DNA of 64,000 bases from Streptomyces thermodiastaticus. Lineage in GTDB: Bacteria > Actinomycetota > Actinomycetes > Streptomycetales > Streptomycetaceae. The notes under the pieces are model-generated. The model worked only from the letters and a program-made list of their open reading frames with translations, had not been told where the DNA came from and searched no databases. The first letter of the stretch is position 1. The number at the start of each line of letters is the position of its first letter. Positions 48,161 through 55,983 of the stretch are shown here, piece after piece. Position numbers and translations under genes: made by a program. Where the stretch lies: the NCBI RefSeq assembly GCF_014656135.1, contig NZ_BNBV01000010.1, forward strand, positions 62,001 through 126,000, written 5' to 3'.

Positions 48161-49390
48161 ATGACCGAGACACTGCCGGACACCCCGGCTCAGCTCCCCG
48201 AACACCCGATGCCCAGGGCAGCCGGCTGCCCGTTCGATCCGCCGCCGGCGCTGCGGGAGCTGCAGTCCAGCAGCCCGATCTCCCGGGTGCGCATCTGGGA
48301 CGGCACGACCCCTTGGCTGATCACGCGCTACGACCATGTGCGCACCCTGCTCGGCGACCCGCGGGTGAGCGCCGACACGACCCGCAGCGGCTATCCGCAC
48401 CGCAACGCCGCGATGCTGGCGCGGGAGCAGGACCAGCGCACGTTCCTCACCATGGACGACCCGGAGCACGCCCGGCTGCGCCGGATGGTGACCGGACCGT
48501 TCGCCATCAGGAAGATGGAGCAGCTGCGGCCAGACGTGCAGCAGATCGTCGACGACCTGATCGACGAGATGCTCGCCGGCCCGAATCCCACCGATCTGGT
48601 CACGGCGTTCGCGCTCCCCGTGCCGAGCCTGGTCATCTGCCGGCTGCTCGGGGTGCCCTACAGCGATCACGACCTGTTCCAGCGCAACACACAGGTGATC
48701 GTCCGCCGCACGTCGACCCCGGAGGAGGTGGCGGGAGCCACCCGGACGCTCACCGACTACCTCGACGACCTGCTCACCGTCAAGCGGAAGAAGCCCGAGG
48801 ACGACCTGTTGTCCAAGCTCGCCACCGAACGCGTGGAGACGGGCGAGATGACACAGCGCGAGGCCGCCCGCATGGGTGTCCTGCTGCTCAGCGCCGGCCA
48901 TGAGACCACCGCGAACATGATCGCGCTGGGCACCGTCGCTCTGCTGGAGCACCCCGAGCAGCTCGCCCTGCTCCGCGAGTCCGAGGACCCCGCCGTCGCC
49001 GCACGGGCCGTCGAGGAGCTGCTGCGCTACCTCACCATCACGCACTCCGGGCGGCGCCGCGTAGCCACGGCGGACATCGAGATCGGCGGCCAGGTCATCC
49101 GCGCCGGCGACGGGATCATCCTGGCGACCGACATCGCCAACCGGGACCCGGAGCACTTCCCCGACCCCGACCGGCTCGACATCACCCGTGACGCGCGCCG
49201 CCACGTCGCCTTCGGCTACGGCGTGCACCAGTGCCTCGGCCAGCCCCTGGCCCGCGTCGAACTGCAGGTCGTCTACAGCACCCTGTACCGCCGCATCCCC
49301 ACCCTCGCCCTGGCGACGGACGCCGACGAGCTGCAGTTCAAGCACGACGGCCTCGTCTACGGCGTCTACGAGCTTCCCGTCACCTGGTAA
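48161..49390 (+). CDS. Cytochrome P450 (CYP105/107-like)
   Basis: 409 residues. I-helix MGVLLLSAGHETTANMIALG, ExxR motif in RAVEELLRYLTITHSGRRRV, haem-binding loop HVAFGYGVHQCLGQPLARVE with the Cys ligand. DDPEHARLRRMVTGPFAIRK is typical of bacterial class I enzymes. Hydroxylates or demethylates small hydrophobic molecules using electrons from the ferredoxin encoded 33 bases downstream. GGAGG before the ATG. No terpene, polyketide or peptide synthase is nearby, so a xenobiotic or scavenging role is more likely than biosynthesis. Confidence 0.95.
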   Translation: MTETLPDTPAQLPEHPMPRAAGCPFDPPPALRELQSSSPISRVRIWDGTTPWLITRYDHVRTLLGDPRVSADTTRSGYPHRNAAMLAREQDQRTFLTMDDPEHARLRRMVTGPFAIRKMEQLRPDVQQIVDDLIDEMLAGPNPTDLVTAFALPVPSLVICRLLGVPYSDHDLFQRNTQVIVRRTSTPEEVAGATRTLTDYLDDLLTVKRKKPEDDLLSKLATERVETGEMTQREAARMGVLLLSAGHETTANMIALGTVALLEHPEQLALLRESEDPAVAARAVEELLRYLTITHSGRRRVATADIEIGGQVIRAGDGIILATDIANRDPEHFPDPDRLDITRDARRHVAFGYGVHQCLGQPLARVELQVVYSTLYRRIPTLALATDADELQFKHDGLVYGVYELPVTW

Positions 49391-49423
49391 CTCCCCCCAC
49401 CCCCAGCGGAAACGAGGCACCTC

Positions 49424-49618
49424 ATGCACGTGCACATCGACCAGCCGAAGTGTGTCGCCTCCGGACAGTGCGTCCTGATGGCTCCGGACGTGTTCGACCA
49501 GGACGACGACGGCATCGTCGAGCTGCTCACCGACCGTCCCGGCCCCGAACACCACGACGGGGTCCGGGAAGCCGCCGCGGTCTGCCCGGCCGCGGCGATC
49601 CGGCTGGAGGAAGGGTGA
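49424..49618 (+). CDS. 3Fe-4S ferredoxin partner of the P450
   Basis: 64 residues. Cys at 10, 16 and 54 (KCVASGQC, AAVCPAAAI) with the second position of the usual CxxCxxC replaced, which gives a [3Fe-4S] cluster as in SuaB/SoyB ferredoxins. Acidic overall. AACGAGGCACCTC precedes the ATG. Cotranscribed with the P450; no ferredoxin reductase is in the window, so reductant must come from elsewhere. Confidence 0.93.
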   Translation: MHVHIDQPKCVASGQCVLMAPDVFDQDDDGIVELLTDRPGPEHHDGVREAAAVCPAAAIRLEEG

Positions 49619-49644
49619 CCACCGCTCCCCCGGTACGTCCCTGG

Positions 49645-49699
49645 TGATCACGGTCGCCTCGACGACCGGCCGCCCCGGTCGTCGAGGCCTCCCGTGATC
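49645..49699. terminator. Large bidirectional terminator
   Basis: GCCTCGACGACCGG (49656-49669) pairs perfectly with CCGGTCGTCGAGGC (49675-49688) over a five-base loop, and an outer GATCACG/CGTGATC pair extends the stem. Separates the P450/ferredoxin operon from the convergent sugar-transporter pseudogene. Confidence 0.88.
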
Positions 49700-49871
49700 C
49701 GACGGAGACGCGCTGTACCCGGTCCCGGTTCCGCCTGCCGCCTGGCCTCAGTCGCGACACGAGCAGGGCGCGGCCCTTACGCGGTCCGGCCCGCGCCGGA
49801 ACCGGAACACGTGCGGGCCAGCCTCCGACCTCGCGGGAGACGGGGGCCGGCCCGTGGGGCCGGGTGAGGGG

Positions 49872-51014
49872 TCAGGGTGTCGTGGCGAGGTTGCGGCGCA
49901 GTGAGCCCGGTGCCCGCAGTGCGCGTTCGATGTCCTCCAACGGCCGGTTGCGGGTCTCGGGTACCTTCAGTGCCACGAAGACGATGCAGAGCACGTTCAG
50001 CGCGGCGTAGAGGAAGAAGGTGCCCGCCCGGCCCACCGCGTTGATCGTGCTGAGTGCGGTGACGGCGATCAGGAGGTCGAACCCCCAGACGGACAGGGTC
50101 GCGAGGCTGGTCGCCGGCCCGCGTACGCCGAGGGGGAGGATCTCCGGGGCGATCAGCCACACCACGGACTGCATGCCGATGCCGTTGCACAGGATGTACA
50201 CGAACAGCGCGGTGATCACGATCCAGTGCTGTGCGGGTGAGCCGTTCATGAGGAAGGCGAGCCCCAGGACGGCCATGGCCAGCCCCGACAGCGGCATGAA
50301 CCACAGCATGGTCCTGCGGCGGCCGATGGCGTCCACCGCGATGGCCCCGGTGATGCCCGCGACGACGAGCATCGCCCCGATGCCGATGCCGGTGACCAGC
50401 GCGACCGACTCCCCGAAGCCGGCGTCCGACAGGATCGTCGGTGCGTAGTAGACGATCGCGTTGATGCCGGTCAGCTGGGAGAACGCGGCCACCCCGAGCG
50501 CGACGACCAGGGCGGGGCGCAGCCAGGGCTGCAGCAGTGCGCGGCTGTCCTGCCGGGGTGTCGACGCGGCGACGTCGCGGATGGCGGCGATCTCGCCGGC
50601 GATGTCGGTGCCCTGGGGACGCAGCCGGCGCAGTACCGCGTGGGCCTCGGTGGTCTCACGGGGGCCGCGGCGGCGCCCAGCGCGCCCACGGTGAAGACCA
50701 CAGCCACCCAGAGCACCACCCGGCGCCTGCCGAGGCGCCCGGCGAGCCGCCCGGTAACCAGGGCACCGATCATCGCTCCGACGAGGATGACGCTGACGAC
50801 GATCTCCTGCCCCCGGGAGGACAGGTGCAGGTCCTGACGGAGGCACAGCAGTGCGCCGGAGATGATGCCGGTGTCGTAGCCGAACAGCAGGCCGCCCAGG
50901 GCGGCCTGCTGTTCGGCCGCCCAGGGCGGACACGGCGGCCACCGCGTAGACGTGGGCCGGCGTGCGGACGCGGCCGCGCTCGCGAGCCGGAGCGACCGCG
51001 GTTCCCTCAGGCAT
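49872..51014 (-). pseudogene. Sugar-porter MFS transporter, frameshifted and deleted
   Basis: Reads from ATG 51014 MPEGTAVAPARERGRV and VYAVAAVSALGG, then shifts frame into AALGGLLFGYDTGIISGALL (helix 1 signature of sugar porters) and VTGRLAGRLGRRRVVLWVAV (GRxGRR motif), then returns to the first frame at ETTEAHAVLRRLRPQGTDIA with about 110 residues missing (helices 4-6 and the PESPR loop). The C-terminal six helices are intact (FSQLTGINAIVYYAPTILSD, VPETRNRPLEDIE). The frameshift coincides with the hairpin at 50879-50917. Confidence 0.85.
50879..50917. repeat. Perfect 18-base inverted repeat at the frameshift
   Basis: GCCGAACAGCAGGCCGCC, three bases (CAG), then its exact reverse complement. 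The right arm is normal transporter sequence (codes ALGGLLFG on the minus strand); the left arm is an inverted copy. Together with a repeated CCGCCCTGGGCGG word this amounts to a 25-base insertion that shifts the frame by one. Confidence 0.85.
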
Positions 51015-51230
51015 CGCCCATGACCAGACCCTCGATGGTGTGCTTCTGCGTGACGGGCTTCAGCTCGTCCACCACCGGGCAGTCCAGGTGCCTGCGCACG
51101 CGCTCGGGCAGGGACTCCCAGAAGGCGTGGGTGACGGCCGTGTCGTGCCGGTCGGCGTTGTTCGCCTCCGGGCCGTCGACGCCGAGGACGAGCACGGGGC
51201 GGGACTTGGCGGACTCGTTCAGCGGTTCGG
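51007..51230 (-). pseudogene. C-terminal fragment of an unidentified enzyme
   Basis: The minus-strand frame reads VLVLGVDGPEANNADRHDTA, VTHAFWESLPERVRRHLDCP and VVDELKPVTQKHTIEGLVMG, ending two codons later in a stop that overlaps the transporter ATG (ATGCCTGA). It looks like the conserved end of a real protein once cotranscribed with the transporter. Its upstream part stops abruptly where LacI-type sequence begins on the other strand. I cannot name the family. Confidence 0.55.
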
Positions 51231-52168
51231 GGTCCGTCGCCGAGGAGACACGGGCCCGCGTCCAGGCGGCCCTGGACGAGCTGGGCTACCGCCCGAACCT
51301 GGCCGCCCGCAATCTGCGGGCCGGCCGCACCGGCCTGATCGGTCTGGTCATCCCCGAGCTGCACTCGCCGTACTTCGGTGAACTCGCCGGCCTGCTCGTC
51401 GAGGCCGCCCAGCAACGCTCGTGGACGGTCGTCATCGACCAGACCTTCGGCGACGGCGAGGCCGAGCGGCGACTGCTGGAGGGCACCGGAGGACGGATGG
51501 TCGACGGGCTCATCATCAGTCCGTGGTCACTGCGCCCGGACGAGCTGACCGCCCGCGCCCGCGACATCCCGGTGGTCCTCCTGGGCGAGCAGCGCGCGCC
51601 GGGGCTGGCGGACCGAGTGGCCGTCGACAACGTCCTCGCGGCCGACGAGGCCACCACTCACCTGCTCGACACCGGGCGACGGCGCATCGCCGCGATCGGT
51701 CTGCAACCCCATCTGCACAACGACACCGCCCGCCAGCGGCTGGAGGGATACCACCGCGCACTGCGGCGCGCCGGTCTGCCGTCCGACGAGGCACTGCAGC
51801 GCACGGTACAGGCGCTGCACCGCGAGGACGGAGCCCGGGCGATGGCCGAGCTGCTGGACTCCGGCGCGCGGCCCGACGCGGTCTTCGCCTTCACCGACGA
51901 ACTCGCCCTCGGCGCGCTCCACGTGGCCCACGCACGCGGGCTGCGCGTTCCCGACGATCTCGCCGTGGTCCGCTTCGACGGCATCGAGGACGGCCGTTAC
52001 GCGTATCCGCCGCTGACCACCGTCGTGCCCGACAAGAAGCAGATCGCCGAACGCGCCCTGCAGTGCCTGGCGGACCGCATCTACAGCCCCGCCGCATCGG
52101 TGCCGCCCTCGGACATCGTGGTGCCGCACCGGCTCGAGGTCCGCGACAGCAGCCGCCCGGCTGGATGA
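51231..52168 (+). pseudogene. LacI-family repressor lacking its DNA-binding domain
   Basis: Homology starts at VAEETRARVQAALDELGYRP (end of the LacI hinge-proximal helix), continues through LIGLVIPELHSPYFGELAGL, DGLIISPWSLRPDELTARAR, DAVFAFTDELALGALHVAHA and FDGIEDGRYAYPPLTTV to the end of the sugar-binding domain. The first ~30-35 residues, including the whole helix-turn-helix, are missing and no start codon lies at the junction. The effector domain itself is intact, so loss is recent. Confidence 0.85.
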
Positions 52169-52522
52169 GCCGTTCGGCAGGGAGCCGTACGGCAGGGTTC
52201 CGTGCAGCCGGGCAGGGTCCCGGCCGCACGGTTCCGGTCGAGCTGGTCTCCGGGCCGCCGGTGCGTGCCGGCGACGGCGGCTCCCGCCGGTCGCGGGCGC
52301 GGCACCGATCCGGTGGTGGACGCAGAGGGTGGTCTCGGCAGACGACCTCGCGGTGAACAGGCGGGCCCGGGTTCGGTTGGGCATCCGACCCTCATGACCC
52401 AGTTGCCGCACCGCTGCATCGAGATCGACTCCCGGAAGGCGGCGCCCCGTTCAGACATGCGACGAGGACCGCGACCGTCAGGTCGAGGTCCTCGTTCTTC
52501 ATGCCTCTCGGGTGAGTGCGAG
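52169..52522. other. 354-base region between lacI remnant and tRNA-Leu
   Basis: No supported gene. Contains repeated GGCAGGG(A/T)NCCG words just after 52170 and the stem-loop at 52462-52495. No integrase or att-like duplicate of the tRNA end was seen. Confidence 0.45.
52462..52495. terminator. Stem-loop downstream of tRNA-Leu
   Basis: ACGAGGACC (52462-52470) pairs perfectly with GGTCCTCGT (52487-52495), loop 16 bases with an inner GACC/GGTC. About 28 bases past the 3' end of the minus-strand tRNA; on the plus strand it is followed by TCTTC. Confidence 0.5.
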
Positions 52523-52606
52523 TGTCCGAGGGGGGACTTGAACCCCCACGCCCTGTACGGGCACTAGCACCTCAAGCTAGCGCGTCTGCCATTCCGCCAC
52601 CCGGAC
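52523..52606 (-). tRNA. tRNA-Leu (anticodon GAG)
   Basis: Read on the minus strand: acceptor GTCCGGG/CTCGGAC with discriminator A, D-arm GCG...CGC, anticodon stem CTAGC/GCTAG around the loop TTGAGGT (anticodon GAG, decoding CUC), long class II variable arm GCCC-GTAC-GGGC, T-arm GGGGG-TTCAAGT-CCCCC. CCA is not encoded. Class II variable arm and A73 agree with leucine identity. Confidence 0.95.
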
Positions 52607-53034
52607 TTGGGTCTGTCGCCTTCCGGGACGTTCCCCGCGGCGACAGGGACAACCATACCAAGCTTTGGCAGTGCCTTTCACCTGCGTATCCGTCTCCGCC
52701 GGGGGTGGCGGCCGGCCGGCGGGGCGCCCTGGGCGGTGTCACGCTCGGCACACACGTCGACACGTCTGTACGCAGCGATGGCGACCCCTCCGGCCGCATC
52801 GCGACTCCCCGGGGCGCCCCGCAGTCGCCGCAATCGGTGGTCAGCCGGATCCGTGCGCCATCACCAACCCGGGCCCACGACCGCGTAAAAGATTCCGCAC
52901 GCCCCCTGGACACCACCCACGCAGTGCGGGATAACAAGCTCCATACAGTATTCGTCGACTGTATGCAATCTACGTACTGTCTCACGCACCACCCCACGCA
53001 CTGCGAGCCGCCTACGAAGGGACGGGACTTCGCC
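52607..53034. other. Upstream region of the oxalate-type operon
   Basis: 428 bases with no supported gene. The final 100 bases are markedly less GC-rich and contain the palindrome at 52942-52965; a further ACTGT half site follows at 52976-52980. Confidence 0.5.
52942..52965. promoter_or_regulatory. Operator palindrome of the oxalate-type operon
   Basis: CATACAGT-N8-ACTGTATG, perfect eight-base arms, 70 bases before the first start codon. The GTAC/ACTGTAT character resembles GntR- or IclR-type sites. No intact regulator gene is adjacent, so the cognate protein is encoded elsewhere. Confidence 0.65.
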
Positions 53035-54735
53035 ATGCCCGACGACACCCAGGACGCCCAGGCAGCCCAGGACCTGATCTCCGGTGGCCACCTGGTGGCC
53101 AAGGCACTCAAGGCCGAGGGGGTCGACCGCATCTACACGTTGTGCGGCGGCCACATCATCGACATCTACGACGGCTGCGTCGACGAGGGCATCGAGGTGG
53201 TCGACGTCCGTCACGAGCAGGTCGCCGCGCATGCCGCCGACGGATACGCGCGTATCACCGGCAAGCCCGGGTGCGCGGTGGTCACCGCCGGTCCCGGGAC
53301 CACGGACGCGGTCACCGGTGTGGCCAACGCGTTCCGGGCGGAGTCCCCGATGCTGCTGATCGGCGGTCAGGGGGCGCACACCCAGCACAAAATGGGGTCG
53401 CTGCAGGATCTGCCGCACGTCGACATGATGACGCCGATCACCAAGTTCGCGGCGACCGTTCCGGTCACCTCCCGGGTGGCCGACATGGTGTCGATGGCGT
53501 TCCGCGAGTGCTATCACGGGGCGCCCGGGCCCTCGTTTTTGGAGATACCGCGGGATGTGCTCGACGCGAAGGTGCCCGCGAGCACGGCGCGTGTGCCGGC
53601 GGCCGGGCGCTACCGTGCCTCGACCCGCTCGGCCGGCGACCCCGAGGCGATCGAGAAGCTCGCCGACCTGCTGGTCCACGCCGAACGGCCCGCCATCCTG
53701 CTGGGCAGCCAGGTGTGGACGACCCGCGGCACCGAGGCCGCGATCGAGCTGGTGCGGACGCTGAACATTCCCGCGTACATGAACGGCGCGGGACGCGGCA
53801 CCCTGCCGCCCGGGGACCCGCACCACTTCCAGCTCTCCCGGCGGTACGCCTTCTCGCACGCCGATGTCATCGTCATCGTCGGCACGCCGTTCGACTTCCG
53901 CATGGGGTACGGCAAGCGGCTGTCGGCCGCGGCGACCGTGGTGCAGATCGACCTGGACTACCGCACCGTCGGCAAGAACCGCGACATCGACCTCGGCATC
54001 GTCGGCGACGCCGGGCTGGTGCTGAAGGCGGTGACCGAGGCGGCCTCCGGCCGGCTCAACGGGGGTGCCGCCCGGCGCAAGGAGTGGCTGGAGGAGCTGC
54101 GTGCCGCCGAGCGGACGGCAATCGAGAAGCGGCTGCCGCTGCTGAAGTCCGACGCCTCCCCCATCCACCCGTACCGGCTGGTCAGCGAGATCAACGACTT
54201 CCTCACCGAGGACTCGGTCTACATCGGTGACGGCGGTGACATCGTCACCTTCTCCGGGCAGGTGGTCCAGCCGAAGTCGCCGGGGCACTGGATGGACCCG
54301 GGGCCGCTCGGCACGCTCGGCGTCGGGGTGCCGTTCGTGCTCGCCGCCAAGCAGGCCCGCCCGGACAAGGAGGTCGTGGCGCTCTTCGGTGACGGCGCGT
54401 TCTCCCTGACGGGATGGGACTTCGAGACGCTGGTGCGGTACGACCTGCCGTTCGTCGGCATCGTCGGCAACAACTCCTCCATGAATCAGATCCGTTACGG
54501 CCAGGCCGCGAAGTACGGCAAGGACCGCGAGCGGGTCGGCAACACCCTCGGTGACGTCCACTACGACAAGTTCGCGCAGATGCTGGGCGGTTACGGCGAG
54601 GAGGTGCGCGACCCGGCCGACATCGGCCCGGCCCTCAGGCGTGCCCGCGAGTCCGGCAAGCCCTCGCTGATCAACGTCTGGGTCGACCCGGACGCGTACG
54701 CCCCCGGAACCATGAACCAGACCATGTACAAGTGA
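53035..54735 (+). CDS. oxc: ThDP-dependent decarboxylase, oxalyl-CoA decarboxylase-type
   Basis: 566 residues. PYR domain with catalytic Glu in VVDVRHEQVAAHAADGYARI, central domain AERPAILLGSQVWTTRGTEA, PP domain with ThDP/Mg motif ALFGDGAFSLTGWDFETLVR followed by IVGNNSSMNQIR. By sequence alone it is an acetolactate-synthase-like enzyme; the oxalyl-CoA decarboxylase assignment rests on the following CaiB-type transferase and OFA transporter. Reaction would be oxalyl-CoA to formyl-CoA plus CO2. Start at ATG 53035 since the frame upstream covers the tRNA and operator. Confidence 0.78.
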   Translation: MPDDTQDAQAAQDLISGGHLVAKALKAEGVDRIYTLCGGHIIDIYDGCVDEGIEVVDVRHEQVAAHAADGYARITGKPGCAVVTAGPGTTDAVTGVANAFRAESPMLLIGGQGAHTQHKMGSLQDLPHVDMMTPITKFAATVPVTSRVADMVSMAFRECYHGAPGPSFLEIPRDVLDAKVPASTARVPAAGRYRASTRSAGDPEAIEKLADLLVHAERPAILLGSQVWTTRGTEAAIELVRTLNIPAYMNGAGRGTLPPGDPHHFQLSRRYAFSHADVIVIVGTPFDFRMGYGKRLSAAATVVQIDLDYRTVGKNRDIDLGIVGDAGLVLKAVTEAASGRLNGGAARRKEWLEELRAAERTAIEKRLPLLKSDASPIHPYRLVSEINDFLTEDSVYIGDGGDIVTFSGQVVQPKSPGHWMDPGPLGTLGVGVPFVLAAKQARPDKEVVALFGDGAFSLTGWDFETLVRYDLPFVGIVGNNSSMNQIRYGQAAKYGKDRERVGNTLGDVHYDKFAQMLGGYGEEVRDPADIGPALRRARESGKPSLINVWVDPDAYAPGTMNQTMYK

Positions 54736-54746
54736 GGTGACAGCTC

Positions 54747-55979
54747 GTGACGGGCAAGGCACTCGACGGCATCCGTGTGCTGGACATGACCCATGTCCAG
54801 TCCGGTCCCTCCGCCACCCAGCTGCTGGCCTGGCTCGGTGCGGATGTCATCAAGCTGGAGGCACCGACGGGTGACATCACGCGCCGCCAGCTGCGTGATC
54901 TGCCGGACGTGGACTCGCTGTACTTCACGATGCTCAACTGCAACAAGCGGAGCATCACCCTGAACACCAAGACCGAGCGCGGCAAGGAGCTGCTGACCGA
55001 GCTGATCCGGCGCTCCGACGTCATGGTGGAGAACTTCGGGCCGGGTGCGGTGGACCGGATGGGGTTCACCTGGGAGCGCATCAAGGAGATCAACCCGCGG
55101 CTGGTGTACGCCTCCATCAAGGGGTTCGGCGAGGGCCCGTACACCACGTTCAAGGCCTACGAGGTCGTGGCGCAGGCGATGGGCGGGGCGATGGCGACCA
55201 CCGGGTTCGAGGACGGGCCGCCCACGGCGACCGGTGCGCAGATCGGCGACTCGGGCACGGGTGTGCACCTGGTGGCGGGTGTGCTGGCCGCGCTGTTCCA
55301 GCGGGAGCGCACCGGACGCGGGCAGCGGGTGAACGTCGCGATGCAGCACGCGGTGCTCAACCTGTGCCGGGTGAAGCTACGCGACCAGCAGCGTCTGGCC
55401 CACGGGCCGCTGGCCGAGTACCCCAATGAGCACTTCGGGCAGGAGGTGCCGCGCTCGGGCAACGCCTCCGGGGGCGGGCAGCCGGGCTGGGCGGTCAGGT
55501 GTGCGCCGGGCGGTCCCAACGACTACGTGTATGTGATCGTGCAGCCGGTGGGCTGGAAGCCGATCTGCGAGCTGATCGGCCGGCCGGAGCTGGCCGACGA
55601 CCCGGACTGGGCGACGCCGGAGGCGCGGCTGCCGCGGCTGACCAAGATGTTCCAGATGATCGAGGAGTGGTCCTCGACGCTGCCCAAGTGGGAGGTGCTG
55701 CGGCAGCTGACCGCGCACAACATCCCGTGCGGGCCGATCCTGTCCACCAAGGAGATCATCGAGGACGAGTCGCTGGCCTCCAACGGGATGGTGGTGAGGG
55801 TGCCGCATCCCGAGCGCGGTGAGTTCGTGACGGTCGGCAGCCCGCTGAAGCTGTCCGACTCCCCGGTCGAGGTGCGCACCTCGCCGCTGCTCGGTGAGCA
55901 CAACGAAGAGGTCTACGTCGGTGAACTCGGCCTGGCGGTCGAGGAGTTGCGCGAGCTCAAGGCGAGCGGGGTGATCTGA
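54747..55979 (+). CDS. frc: CaiB/BaiF CoA-transferase, formyl-CoA:oxalate type
   Basis: 410 residues, class III CoA-transferase. [60 protein letters not shown], the catalytic-Asp segment [20 protein letters not shown] (Asp near residue 168, as in Frc) and [20 protein letters not shown] with the mobile glycine loop GGGQ characteristic of formyl-CoA transferase. Transfers CoA from formyl-CoA to oxalate. GTG start with GAGGTGA upstream, 11 bases after the decarboxylase stop. Confidence 0.88.
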   Translation: MTGKALDGIRVLDMTHVQSGPSATQLLAWLGADVIKLEAPTGDITRRQLRDLPDVDSLYFTMLNCNKRSITLNTKTERGKELLTELIRRSDVMVENFGPGAVDRMGFTWERIKEINPRLVYASIKGFGEGPYTTFKAYEVVAQAMGGAMATTGFEDGPPTATGAQIGDSGTGVHLVAGVLAALFQRERTGRGQRVNVAMQHAVLNLCRVKLRDQQRLAHGPLAEYPNEHFGQEVPRSGNASGGGQPGWAVRCAPGGPNDYVYVIVQPVGWKPICELIGRPELADDPDWATPEARLPRLTKMFQMIEEWSSTLPKWEVLRQLTAHNIPCGPILSTKEIIEDESLASNGMVVRVPHPERGEFVTVGSPLKLSDSPVEVRTSPLLGEHNEEVYVGELGLAVEELRELKASGVI

Positions 55980-55983
55980 GGTG

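Noticed and set aside
52440..52606. Integration site of a mobile element at tRNA-Leu
   Set aside because: No integrase gene, no duplicate of the tRNA 3' end and no phage or ICE genes nearby.
52861..54762. 633-residue minus-strand ORF
   Set aside because: Antisense to the ThDP decarboxylase, which has complete catalytic motifs.
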